From the NCBI RefSeq assembly GCF_029589435.1, contig NZ_JARRAG010000001.1:610808-674807 (forward strand): a stretch of DNA of 64,000 bases, read 5' to 3'. The translations under genes were made by a program, and so were the position numbers. Positions within the stretch are counted from its first letter, which is position 1, and each line of letters begins with the position of its first letter. The notes below the pieces were generated by a model. It was given only the letters and a program-made list of their open reading frames with translations, was not told the origin of the DNA and ran no database searches. Below, piece by piece: positions 43,546 to 51,891 of this stretch. This DNA comes from Paludisphaera mucosa. GTDB lineage: Bacteria > Planctomycetota > Planctomycetia > Isosphaerales > Isosphaeraceae.

Positions 43546-44920
43546 GCCCGGCCGTCGCATTTCGCATCCGCTCGCGGTCGTCGAGGCATTCGGCGACCGC
43601 GAGGGCCGCGGCGCGGTGCCCGGCGGCCGACCAGTGGGTGTCGTCCGCCAGATAGACCAGCTCGCCGGCCTCGGCGCGGTCGCGGAGCCGCGCCGTCAGG
43701 TCGACGAAGCCGATCGCCGGCGAGGCCTTCGCCACCGCTTTCGCGACGGCCCCCGGCATGTCGTCGACCGGCCACTCGGGGCAGGGGGAGTCGGCCTCGA
43801 ACCGGCAGAGGTCGCGGTAGACCCGGAACTTCGTCGGCACGAAGGCCACGACCATCTCCACGCCCCGCGCCCGGCAACTCGCCGCCGCCTCGGCGAAAAC
43901 CCGGCTGAGCCGCTCCATCGCCTCGGGCGAGGCGCGATCCGCGACGCCCTCGGCGGCCCCCTCGTGGACGCCGCACGAGAAGAGGATGTCGGTCGTCGCC
44001 CCCGAGGCCGCGCGGAAGGTCCCGGCCCGCGACCGCGCGGGGACCGTCGCGTCGCCGCCGTTCGACCGGACCAGCCAGCCCGCCGCGTTGCGGACGAACG
44101 ACCGTCCGTACCAGGCCCGCCGCGGCGACTCGGGCCGCAGCGCCCGCACGCGCTCCCGGTCGGCCTCGTAGGCGGCCAGGTCTTGCAGGTCGTTCCCCTC
44201 GTAGAAGAACCAGACGCAGGTCCGCGGCCCGAAGCCGGCGGAGTAACGCTCCAGCACGGCCAGCTCCTGCCGCGGCCCGTATCCCGTCCGCCCCAGGTTC
44301 GCCACCGGCGCGGCGACGAGGTCGGCGAGCCGGGCCGAGATCAGGTCGCCGTCGTCGACTTGCAGGCCCTCGACGAACGAATCGCCGACCAGCACGACCC
44401 GCGCCGCGTCGAGCCCGGCGGGGTTGCGGAAGCCGTTCGCATCGAGCGTCGTGTCGCAGGCGTAGGCCGGGGCGGCGGGCGCGTCGCGGAGGCCGTGGCG
44501 GTCCGAGCCCTGGAACCAGAGCCTCAGCCGCTGGTTCGGCCGCCGGGCGTAGAGCAGGTCCGGGTCCGGCAGGTTGCCTGAGCGACGCCAGGGGGGCGTC
44601 GGCGTGTGGAAGACCTCGCGATAATCGACGCTCCGCCAGGCGGCCGGCGCCTCCACCAGCGCGAAGGCCGCCCCGATCGACGCCGAGCACGCCGCGAACC
44701 GACCGAGCTTCCCCGCCGGGCTCCATTTCGCCAACACCATGACCGGGCACCAGGCCGCCAGGTACGCCAGCAGGGCCGTCGCGATCAGGTGCTCCGCCTG
44801 CGCGTCCCGCGTCTTCAAGATCCCACGGGCGAAGTATGCGACGAGACCCCACCAGCAGGTCGCCGCGAGGATCCGCGTCAATCGAATCTGCCTGGGGGTC
44901 AGCCGTCGTCTCGTCGGCAC
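43469..44920 (-). CDS. AlgX/SGNH-type membrane-anchored acyltransferase-like protein
   Basis: A 483-residue protein with N-terminal TMs (about 20-85) and a periplasmic SGNH-hydrolase-like domain: GDSFVEGLQVDDGD carries the nucleophile Ser block, and LADDTHWSAAGHRAAA is the Asp-His block of AlgX/AlgJ-type polysaccharide O-acetyltransferases. An intermediate WFFYEGNDL block is also conserved. It probably modifies an exopolysaccharide. The GTG start at 44920 follows a GGAG ribosome site; the upstream extension of the frame is repeat-derived. The 3' end overlaps the dehydrogenase gene. Confidence 0.85.
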   Translation of the reverse strand: MPTRRRLTPRQIRLTRILAATCWWGLVAYFARGILKTRDAQAEHLIATALLAYLAAWCPVMVLAKWSPAGKLGRFAACSASIGAAFALVEAPAAWRSVDYREVFHTPTPPWRRSGNLPDPDLLYARRPNQRLRLWFQGSDRHGLRDAPAAPAYACDTTLDANGFRNPAGLDAARVVLVGDSFVEGLQVDDGDLISARLADLVAAPVANLGRTGYGPRQELAVLERYSAGFGPRTCVWFFYEGNDLQDLAAYEADRERVRALRPESPRRAWYGRSFVRNAAGWLVRSNGGDATVPARSRAGTFRAASGATTDILFSCGVHEGAAEGVADRASPEAMERLSRVFAEAAASCRARGVEMVVAFVPTKFRVYRDLCRFEADSPCPEWPVDDMPGAVAKAVAKASPAIGFVDLTARLRDRAEAGELVYLADDTHWSAAGHRAAALAVAECLDDRERMRNATAGLTSEPSPGPGPGWPSGSTGRTRSGP

Positions 44921-45229
44921 GTTGAACTCCGGGGATCGGGAGGGTCGTCGGGGCGCAGAGGGAGTTCGGCTGTCGGGGATCGTCGGCCGTCGCGAAGCGC
45001 CGCGCCCCTCATCCGGCCGTGCCGGCCACCTTCCCCCGGGCGGAGAAAGGGTGAACGGCTCGAAGACCGAGCGGGCCACCTGTCATACCCCGAGGGCCGA
45101 TCCTGTCAAGCCGACGGCCGCGCAGAGGGGTTGCCTTTAGGGGGCTCGCAGGCGACGATCGACGACGGAAGTCCGACATCCGCGGGGCCTTCGGGCCCCG
45201 GTCCTTCGGCGAGGTTGAAGACGGCCCCC
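44921..45229. other. Divergent intergenic region with a palindromic repeat
   Basis: 309 bp between divergent genes. It contains palindromic repeat copy C at 45005-45051; otherwise I see no gene. Confidence 0.4.
45005..45051 (+). repeat. Palindromic intergenic repeat, copy C
   Basis: Reads ctcatccggccgtgccggcc followed by accttcccccgggcggagaa, closely matching copy B; the second hairpin is degraded. Located upstream of the beta-propeller gene. Confidence 0.6.
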
Positions 45230-47224
45230 ATGCCCGAGACGAGCGGTCGCAGCAGCACGCGGTTGGAGCCGGAGGAGTCCTGGACGGTCGTCACCGAGTC
45301 CCCCCTGAAGGGCCTGGCGTTCGCCCGCGAGGCCGGCCGGATCCTGGCCTGGGACGAGGGGAACCAGCTCTACCTGCTGAACACCCACGGCGAGATGACG
45401 TCTTCGGCGCGGTCGCCGAACCGGGTCATGGCCGGGGCGATCAGCGACGACGGCTCGCTGGTGGCGATCCTCTGCGACCACGACGAGGCCGGCCTGCTGC
45501 TCCTGAGCGGCGACCTGGCCGTCCAGGCCGAGCGCGCCGCGCCCGGCGAGGCGTCGTTCATCGCGACCGACCCGTTCGGGCGCTTCGTGGCGGTGGGCAG
45601 CCGGCTGGGGGCGGTGCAGCTCGTGAGCCGGCACGGCCGGGCGGCGGGGCGGATCGAGACGATCCAGCCGATCGCGCACCTCTGCTTCGTCCCCGACCGC
45701 GCGTTCGTGGTCGGCGCGGCGGCGTTCGGCATGCTGGCGGGGATCGAGCTGGAGGCCTCGCGGACGCCCGGCCGGCTGGAGCCCGAGGTCGCCTGGCAGG
45801 ACCGGCTCATGTCGAACGTGGGCCGGCTGACCTCCAGCGGCGACGGCTCGATGATCCTGGCGAGCTGCTTCACCCACGGCATCCAGCGGTTCGACCTGAA
45901 GGGCCGCAACGAGGGCTCGTACCACCTGGGCGGGACCGTCTCGCACGCCGTCCCCGACTTCCCCGGCCGGACGATCGCGGCGGCGACCCTGGAGGGCGAG
46001 CTGGCGATCATGAACTCGGCCGGGAACGTCCGCTGGCGGACCCGGCTCGACCGGCCCGTCGTGGCGCTCGAGATCGACCCCCTGGGCCGGTACGCGATCC
46101 ACGGCCGGGCCACCGGCGAGATCACCCGGCTCGACTTCTTCGGCCCCGAGCCCGGTCGTCGCGAGCCGGCGAAGCCGTCGCGCTCGACCGTCGGCGCCGG
46201 GGCCGGTTCTCGGCCGGGGGGCGGGACGGGCTCGGTCCGCAACCCCGACTGGTCGGTTCCCGCGGTGCAGACCGAGGACCAAGCCGAGACCGCCGTGCTG
46301 ACCGTGTGCGACGACCCGCCCTGCGTCGCCGTCTTCTCCAGCCCGAACCGGCTCGAACTCTTCGGCATGGACGGCAAGAAGCTGGGGAAGGGGCCCGAGA
46401 CGTCGGGCGTCGGCCGCATCCTCCGGACCGCGCCGGGGTGGCTGGCGGCGGCCACCGACCGCCAGGTCGGCCTCTGCGACCTGAGGCGCGGCGAGCAGTG
46501 GAAGGTCGACCTGCGGCTCGTCGAGCTGACCCACCTGGTCATCAAGCCCGACTCGTTCGGGCTGGCGATCGTCCAGGAGCGCGACCGGATCGGCCGGGCG
46601 ACCCCCGCCGGCCGCTGGATCTGGAAGCACGAGCTGTCGACCCCGATCGAGGACCTGGCGGTCGGCGTGGAAGGCTTCGCCGCGGCCACCACCAACGACG
46701 GCCGCCTCCTCGTGTTCGACCCGGCCGGGGAGATGACGCCGACCGGCGGCTTCGAGGCCTCCGACCCCCCCTTCCTGATCGAGGCCCCCGAGGGCTCGCC
46801 GCCGGGCCTGGCCTGGATCACGCTGGCCCGCCGGGCGCAGCAGCTCTCGGGCCACACCCTCCGGGGCGAGGTCGCCTGGACGCGCCGGCTGCCGTGGGAG
46901 GGCTGGTCGCTCACCCGGCTCGGGCCGTACGCCCTGGTCGCCTCGGCCGACGGCCGCGCCATGGCTTTCGACGGCGCCGGCGACGTCCGGATCGAAGGGG
47001 GCCCCAGCGGCGACGCGAACGACGTCTACGGCTTCGACGCCGAGGGCCGCCCGGTCCGGATCGTCCGGAAGGAGGTCCACATCCTCTGCTCCGGCCTCGA
47101 CGGCCGCGTCCGCTGGCGGGTCGTCGCCGGGCAGCCGGTCGGGCCGTGCGCCGCGGGGCGGGCGGGCGTCGCCGTGATGATCGGCCCCAACCTCGCGTGG
47201 TTCCGGAACGGCGGCCCGACCTGA
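45230..47224 (+). CDS. Hypothetical WD/propeller-type protein
   Basis: A 664-residue protein built from repeated beta-strand units of about 40-45 residues (AGRILAWDEGNQLYLLNTHGE, LVAILCDHDEAGLLLLSGD, FGRFVAVGSRLGAVQLVSRHGR and so on), suggesting one or two beta-propellers. A Pro/Gly/Ser-rich linker (about 315-345) divides it into two halves. There is no signal peptide or TM, so it is probably cytoplasmic. Similar proteins in planctomycetes are unannotated. A TTG five codons upstream is an alternative start. No enzymatic motif seen. Confidence 0.7.
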   Translation: MPETSGRSSTRLEPEESWTVVTESPLKGLAFAREAGRILAWDEGNQLYLLNTHGEMTSSARSPNRVMAGAISDDGSLVAILCDHDEAGLLLLSGDLAVQAERAAPGEASFIATDPFGRFVAVGSRLGAVQLVSRHGRAAGRIETIQPIAHLCFVPDRAFVVGAAAFGMLAGIELEASRTPGRLEPEVAWQDRLMSNVGRLTSSGDGSMILASCFTHGIQRFDLKGRNEGSYHLGGTVSHAVPDFPGRTIAAATLEGELAIMNSAGNVRWRTRLDRPVVALEIDPLGRYAIHGRATGEITRLDFFGPEPGRREPAKPSRSTVGAGAGSRPGGGTGSVRNPDWSVPAVQTEDQAETAVLTVCDDPPCVAVFSSPNRLELFGMDGKKLGKGPETSGVGRILRTAPGWLAAATDRQVGLCDLRRGEQWKVDLRLVELTHLVIKPDSFGLAIVQERDRIGRATPAGRWIWKHELSTPIEDLAVGVEGFAAATTNDGRLLVFDPAGEMTPTGGFEASDPPFLIEAPEGSPPGLAWITLARRAQQLSGHTLRGEVAWTRRLPWEGWSLTRLGPYALVASADGRAMAFDGAGDVRIEGGPSGDANDVYGFDAEGRPVRIVRKEVHILCSGLDGRVRWRVVAGQPVGPCAAGRAGVAVMIGPNLAWFRNGGPT

Positions 47225-47339
47225 ATGCGATCGCCTCGCGGTGCCTCATGTTGACGAAAATCGACATGGGCGCGGAAATTGCCCACGTCTGGTGACTTGT
47301 CAACCGCGGAAAAAGGACGTAACTTCAAACCCATGCGAC

Positions 47340-47362
47340 GCCCGGCGGAAAATCGCCGGGGC
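47340..47362 (+). terminator. Weak hairpin after the propeller gene
   Basis: gcccggcg/cgccggggc stem with a six-base AT-rich loop, 115 bases after the stop; no T-run follows. Confidence 0.35.
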
Positions 47363-47494
47363 TTGCTCACGCTCGACCGGGATTCTCAGTAGAAGTAGGG
47401 TAGGGACGACCGATCCGGACTTCCGCGTCTCCGGCCCCCGGTCATCTCGGGCAACTGCCACGGATCGGAGTCGCGTCCTTGCTTGGAGGGGTTG

Positions 47495-47962
47495 ATGCTG
47501 CCTCTTTCGATGACTGAAGTCGAGATCGAACCTAAGGTCCGATCGAGCCTTCAGGAGCGCGGCGAGCTGGAGGCTCTGCGCTTCAAGTGGATCGAGAGCG
47601 AGAAGGCGGGGCACGACCTCGGGGAGACGGCGGTCCGGCTCTGGATCTGTCGCTTCTGGAATCGCTTCCTCCGCCAGCACTGGATGGAGCACCTCCACGG
47701 CGAGACCCTGTGGATCGAGTTCGACGCCCGGACGTACGGCGTCCTCCGCCGGCCCGGCCTGCTCGAATCGCCGCTGACCCAGGAGATCGTCGAGCGGTTC
47801 CGCTGGGGCGAGGAGAACCTGCACGTCATCCAGTGGGCGATGGACGCCGGCCGACCGATGGAGGAGGTCCGCGCGATCCTGACGGCCCTCGACGTCAACA
47901 GCTCGCGGATCCCCTGCCAGTTCGACCCCGCCCGGCCGCGTTATCGCAACGCGGCGGGCTGA
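47495..47962 (+). CDS. Conserved hypothetical protein of planctomycetes
   Basis: A 155-residue soluble protein with conserved-looking blocks (ALRFKWIESEKAGHDLGETA, RFWNRFLRQHWMEHLHGE, WGEENLHVIQWAMDAGRPME, SRIPCQFDPARP). I have seen this family as an uncharacterised planctomycete protein but know no function. The ATG at 47495 has GGAGGGG five bases upstream, much better than the TTG at 47483. It ends 42 bp before the convergent aminopeptidase gene. Confidence 0.7.
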   Translation: MLPLSMTEVEIEPKVRSSLQERGELEALRFKWIESEKAGHDLGETAVRLWICRFWNRFLRQHWMEHLHGETLWIEFDARTYGVLRRPGLLESPLTQEIVERFRWGEENLHVIQWAMDAGRPMEEVRAILTALDVNSSRIPCQFDPARPRYRNAAG

Positions 47963-48004
47963 GCGGGCTGAACCGGGGGCCGGGCCGAGCGCCGTCGAGA
48001 CGGC

Positions 48005-49492
48005 TCAGGCTTGCGCGTTCTCCAGGTAGGCCGTCAGGGTCCGGACGAAGCAGCCGGTCCCCCCCGCGTCCCGCGCGGCGGCCTCGTTGTCGTTCCAGCT
48101 GGGCCCCGCGATGTCGAGGTGGACCCAGGGGATGGAGCCGGTGAACTCCTCCAGGAACTTGGCCGCGGTGATCGCGCCGCCCCACTTGCCGCCGACGTTC
48201 TTCATGTCGGCGACGGTGCTCTTGATCTGGTCCTTGAAGTCGTCGTCGAGCGGCATCGCCCACACGCGCTCGCCGGCGACCTTGCTGGCCTCGGCGACCT
48301 CGGCGGCGAACGCGTCGTCGTTGCTGAACAGGCCGGCGATCTTGGTCCCCAGGCCGACGATGCACGCCCCGGTCAGCGTGGCCAGGTCGAGGATCCGCGC
48401 GGGCCCGGCCTCGGCGGCGTAGCTCAGGGCGTCGGCGAGGATCAGCCGGCCCTCGGCGTCGGTGTTGAGCACCTCGACCGTCTTGCCGTTGCGCATGGTG
48501 AGCACGTCGCCCAGCTTCATGGCCCGGCCGCCGGTCATGTTCTCGGTCATGGCGATGTAGCCCTTGACGTTCACGGCCAGCCCCAGCCGCGCCGCCGCCA
48601 GGATCGTCGCGGCCACGACCGCCGCGCCGGTCATGTCGCTCTTCATGTCCTCCATCGACGCGCTCGGCTTCAGGCTGAGCCCGCCCGAGTCGAACGTCAC
48701 GCCCTTGCCCACCAGGGCCAGGACGGGGGCGTCGCCCCCCTTGAGGTAGTCGAGCGTGACGAACGCCGGAGGCTCGTCGGAACCGGCGGCGACGCCGATC
48801 AGGCCGCCGAACCGCTCGTCGCGGATCCGCGCCGCGTTCCAGACCTGCACTTCGACGCCGTGGCCCTCGGCGGCCTTGCGGACGACCTCGGCCAGGACGA
48901 CCGGGGGCTTCTCCGACGGCGGCGTGTTGGCGAGCATTCGGGCCATGTTCACCGCCTGGCCGACGATCTCGCCGCGGGCGGCGACCTTCTCCAGGGCCAG
49001 CAGGTGCTCGTCGGTCGTGCCGTCGGGGGCGACGAGGACGACCTCGAAGGCGTGGCGGTTGGGCTCGGACTTGTGCAGGCCGGGCCCCTGCATGCCGACG
49101 ACGACCCCCTCGACCAGGGCCGAGACGAGCGCCGGGTCGCCGGCCTCCAGGACCGCGGCCAGGCTCACCGAGACGGTTTCGCGCGGCTTGGCCGCCAGCC
49201 GCTTCGCGAGCGCGACGCCGGCCGTGAACGCGGCCCGGGCGTCGAACCGGGCCTTCGACCCGAGCCCCGTCAGCAGCAGCGCCTTCGCCTGGAACCCGAC
49301 CGGCTCGTAGAGCGCGACCGTCTCGCCGGCCGAGCCCTTGATCTCCTTCTCCTCCAGCAGCCTGGCGGCGAGGGGGTCGACCGAGGTCCCGCGGAGGTCG
49401 GACGCGAGCCCGGCGTCCCGGTCGAAGAAGCCCGCGGCGATCCAGGGCAGGTCGACGGTCGTGAGCGGCTGGCGGATGATCCTGATCGACAT
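48005..49492 (-). CDS. pepA: Leucyl aminopeptidase (M17)
   Basis: A 495-residue zinc aminopeptidase. The C-terminal catalytic domain shows GKGVTFDSGGLSLKPSASM, SDMTGAAVV, then MTENMTGGRAMKLGDVLTM and the signature NTDAEGRLILADAL, with metal ligands Lys, Asp and Glu in place. It removes N-terminal amino acids from peptides in the cytoplasm, usually as a hexamer. The frame continues 327 codons upstream, but the ATG at 49492 fits the conserved domain start. It is convergent with the preceding small gene and divergent from the GNAT gene. Confidence 0.95.
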   Translation of the reverse strand: MSIRIIRQPLTTVDLPWIAAGFFDRDAGLASDLRGTSVDPLAARLLEEKEIKGSAGETVALYEPVGFQAKALLLTGLGSKARFDARAAFTAGVALAKRLAAKPRETVSVSLAAVLEAGDPALVSALVEGVVVGMQGPGLHKSEPNRHAFEVVLVAPDGTTDEHLLALEKVAARGEIVGQAVNMARMLANTPPSEKPPVVLAEVVRKAAEGHGVEVQVWNAARIRDERFGGLIGVAAGSDEPPAFVTLDYLKGGDAPVLALVGKGVTFDSGGLSLKPSASMEDMKSDMTGAAVVAATILAAARLGLAVNVKGYIAMTENMTGGRAMKLGDVLTMRNGKTVEVLNTDAEGRLILADALSYAAEAGPARILDLATLTGACIVGLGTKIAGLFSNDDAFAAEVAEASKVAGERVWAMPLDDDFKDQIKSTVADMKNVGGKWGGAITAAKFLEEFTGSIPWVHLDIAGPSWNDNEAAARDAGGTGCFVRTLTAYLENAQA

Positions 49493-49699
49493 GATGGCGG
49501 GCTCTGTCCTTGGAAGGGAAGGGGGGGCGGGGCCGGCCCATCGAAACCGTCGCGACCGCCGGCCCGGCCCCGAGCCCCCGATGATCGCAGCGCTTCCCGG
49601 ACGCGCCAAGGCGATTCCCCCTCGCGGACGCGGCCCCGCGGCGGCATCATGGAACGACGTCCGCCCCGCCGCGAGGGCCGCGACGACGGAGGATTCGCC

Positions 49700-50146
49700 A
49701 TGACGATCGTGCCGGTCGCCGAGGCCGACCACCCCCGGCTCGTCGAGATCTGGGAGGCGTCCGTACGCGCGACGCACGACTTCCTGTCCGAGGCGGCCAT
49801 CCAGGTCATGAAGCCCCTGATCCTGCACGAGTACCTGCACGCCGTCGACCTGGCGGCCTGCGAGGATTCGGGCCGGCTCGTCGGCTTCCTGGGGACGGCC
49901 GAGAACCGGATCGAGATGCTGTTCGTCACCCCCGAGGTCCGCGGCCGGGGCGTGGGCCGGAGGCTCGTCGAGCACGCGGTCGGCCGCCTGGGCTGTGACG
50001 AGGTCGACGTCAACGAGCAGAATCCGCAGGCCGTCGGCTTCTATATTCGGATGGGCTTCCGCGTCGCCGGCCGGTCGGAACGCGACGGCCAGGGGAACCC
50101 GTTCCCCCTCCTTCATATGAAGCTGACGAAGTTGGAAGGGGGCTGA
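49700..50146 (+). CDS. GNAT-family N-acetyltransferase, YjaB-like
   Basis: A 148-residue GNAT acetyltransferase: IVPVAEADHPRLVEIWEASV (first strand and helix), the acetyl-CoA site EVRGRGVGRRLVEHAV (Q/RxxGxG/A pattern as RGRGVG) and the C-terminal VDVNEQNPQAVGFYIRMGF motif B. It resembles YjaB-type GNAT proteins with a WExSVRATHDFL start. Substrate unknown. The ATG follows GGAGGA with suitable spacing. Divergent from pepA. Confidence 0.9.
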   Translation: MTIVPVAEADHPRLVEIWEASVRATHDFLSEAAIQVMKPLILHEYLHAVDLAACEDSGRLVGFLGTAENRIEMLFVTPEVRGRGVGRRLVEHAVGRLGCDEVDVNEQNPQAVGFYIRMGFRVAGRSERDGQGNPFPLLHMKLTKLEGG

Positions 50147-50179
50147 GGGCGGCGACGGATTTCGGCGGGCCAAGCCGCC

Positions 50180-50208
50180 TTGCCGGGTCGGGGCGTCGCG
50201 GTTAGAAT
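50180..50208 (+). promoter_or_regulatory. Predicted promoter for the PEGA-domain gene
   Basis: TTGCCG (50180-50185), 17-bp spacer, TAGAAT (50203-50208), about 84 bases before the start at 50292. Confidence 0.5.
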
Positions 50209-50291
50209 CCCGGCCGCCCACGATCCCCGGAGCGCCGACGCGTCCCGGCGGGTCGGCCTCGGAGCGAGCCGGCGAGATGGGAGAGCCAAGG

Positions 50292-50762
50292 ATGGTGAGA
50301 TCCCCGAAGATGGGCCGTCGCGCGGCGGCGGGCCTGGCCCTGTCGGCCGTCTGCCTCGGCCTGGATACGGGCTGCGTGATCCGGCGGTACACGATCCGGT
50401 CGGAGCCCCCCGGCGCGCAGGTCATCGTCAACGACGAGGAGATCGGCCCGACGCCCGTCTCGAAGGCGTTCACCTTCTACGGCGACCGCGAGGTCACGCT
50501 CATCAAGGACGGCTTCGAGACCAAGACGGTCATCCAGCCGGTGCCGGCGCCCTGGTGGGACAACCTGCTCACCGAGTTCTTCTCCGAGAACCTGGTGCCG
50601 TTCACCCTGCGCGACGAGCGCGAGTTCAAGTTCGACCTGCAGCCGGCCCAGTCGCCCGCCTCCAACGAGCTCGAAGACCGCGCCAACGCCCTGCGCGCCG
50701 AGTCGCAGGCCCCCCCCACGCCCAGGCGTCGGGGCTTCCTCGCCTGGCTCGGGTTCGATTAA
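50292..50762 (+). CDS. PEGA-domain envelope protein
   Basis: A 156-residue protein with a signal peptide (residues 3-27, LALSAVCLGLDTGC; imperfect lipobox) and a PEGA domain (SEPPGAQVIVNDEEIGPTPV, about 38-90), a small beta-sandwich often found in surface proteins. The C-terminus is basic (PRRRGFLAWLGFD). The ATG at 50292 has an upstream GGGAGAG; an ATG five codons earlier is an alternative. Function unknown, probably cell-envelope. Confidence 0.75.
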   Translation: MVRSPKMGRRAAAGLALSAVCLGLDTGCVIRRYTIRSEPPGAQVIVNDEEIGPTPVSKAFTFYGDREVTLIKDGFETKTVIQPVPAPWWDNLLTEFFSENLVPFTLRDEREFKFDLQPAQSPASNELEDRANALRAESQAPPTPRRRGFLAWLGFD

Positions 50763-50865
50763 GCCGGCTTAGCCTCAAGTCGACGGGTCGCCGCATCCGA
50801 TCAGGAAGATGCTGCGGGGACCGGGACCGCGTTCGCCGTCCTCAGGGATGTGGGGGTGGACTGAA

Positions 50866-51726
50866 GTGAGAGTGATGGCCGCCGCCGTTCAGATGCCGAG
50901 CGACCTGCTGGACCTCTCGGCCAACCTCCAGCGCGCCGACGGCCTGCTGCGAGAGGCCCGCGACGCCGGGGCCGAGCTGGTGGTGCTCCCCGAGCTGTTC
51001 AACACGGGGTACAGCCTCTGCCCCGACTTCGGCCCCCACAGCGAGACCCCCGACGGGCCGACGCTCTCCTACCTGCGCAGCCGCGCGCGGCAGTGGGGGA
51101 TGCACATCGCCGCCGGCTACGTCGAGCGCGAGGGCCGGCACCTCTACGACGCGCTGGCCTTCTGCACGCCCGACGGCGAGCAGCACGTCTACCGCAAGCG
51201 GAACCTGGTCTTCTGGGAACGCTTCCGGTTCCACCCCGGCCGCCGGGCCCTGATCGTGCCGACCCCCTGGGGCCGCGTCGGCTTCGCCATCTGCGCCGAC
51301 ATGATCTACCGGCGGGTCTGGAAGGAGTACCGCGACCACATCGACGTCGCGGTCGTCTCGGCGGCCTGGCCCGAGTTCTCCGACCGCGGCACGGGCCGCA
51401 GCCACTGGCTGCTCGGCCGCGTCGGCCCGCTCTGCAGCGACATCCCGGGCCGCGTCGCGCAGGACCTGGGCGTCCCGGTCGTCTTCGCCAACCAGTGCGG
51501 CGAGACCCAGACCCGGATCCCGCTCCTTCACACCACGATCCACGACCGGTTCGCCGGCCTCAGCAGCATCTGCGACGGCCGCCACGGCTCGCCCCTCCGG
51601 GCCGGCTCCGACCCCGCACTCTTGCTGGCTCCCATCACCATCCATCCCAAGCGAGGACTGAAGTCGTGGCTTTTTACGTCCCCCTCGGCCCGCGCGGCGG
51701 CATCTTCCGCCTCGGCACCTTCCTGA
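50866..51726 (+). CDS. Carbon-nitrogen hydrolase (nitrilase superfamily)
   Basis: A 286-residue amidase with the Glu-Lys-Cys triad: VVLPELFNTGY (Glu), VYRKRNLVFWERFRFHPG (Lys) and VGFAICADMIYR (Cys). Probably hydrolyses an amide; specificity is not determinable. I chose the GTG at 50866 because it precedes the conserved MAAAVQMP strand; an ATG six codons upstream is possible. Its C-terminus (SPSARAAASSASAPS) is of low complexity and overlaps the next small gene by 61 bp. Confidence 0.85.
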   Translation: MRVMAAAVQMPSDLLDLSANLQRADGLLREARDAGAELVVLPELFNTGYSLCPDFGPHSETPDGPTLSYLRSRARQWGMHIAAGYVEREGRHLYDALAFCTPDGEQHVYRKRNLVFWERFRFHPGRRALIVPTPWGRVGFAICADMIYRRVWKEYRDHIDVAVVSAAWPEFSDRGTGRSHWLLGRVGPLCSDIPGRVAQDLGVPVVFANQCGETQTRIPLLHTTIHDRFAGLSSICDGRHGSPLRAGSDPALLLAPITIHPKRGLKSWLFTSPSARAAASSASAPS

Positions 51727-51836
51727 TCGGTATCATGGGGGGGATGGCCTATCGCAAGGCGTACCGCCGACGCGACACGACCTTCCTCAACCCCACGCTG
51801 CCGAAGTCCCTTCGCGAGGCGCTCCGCGCCGAGTGA
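51666..51836 (+). CDS. Small membrane protein overlapping the amidase gene
   Basis: A 56-residue protein with one TM (GGIFRLGTFLIGIMGGMA) and a basic C-terminus (RRRDTTFLNPTLPKSLREAL). The GTG at 51666 follows GAGGACTGAA. It begins inside the end of the amidase gene in another frame, suggesting coupling. No family recognised. Confidence 0.5.
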   Translation: MAFYVPLGPRGGIFRLGTFLIGIMGGMAYRKAYRRRDTTFLNPTLPKSLREALRAE

Positions 51837-51891
51837 TTCGGGCCGATCGCCCGCCCGGGGACGACGAGGGCCGTCACGGGAGGGAGCACCC

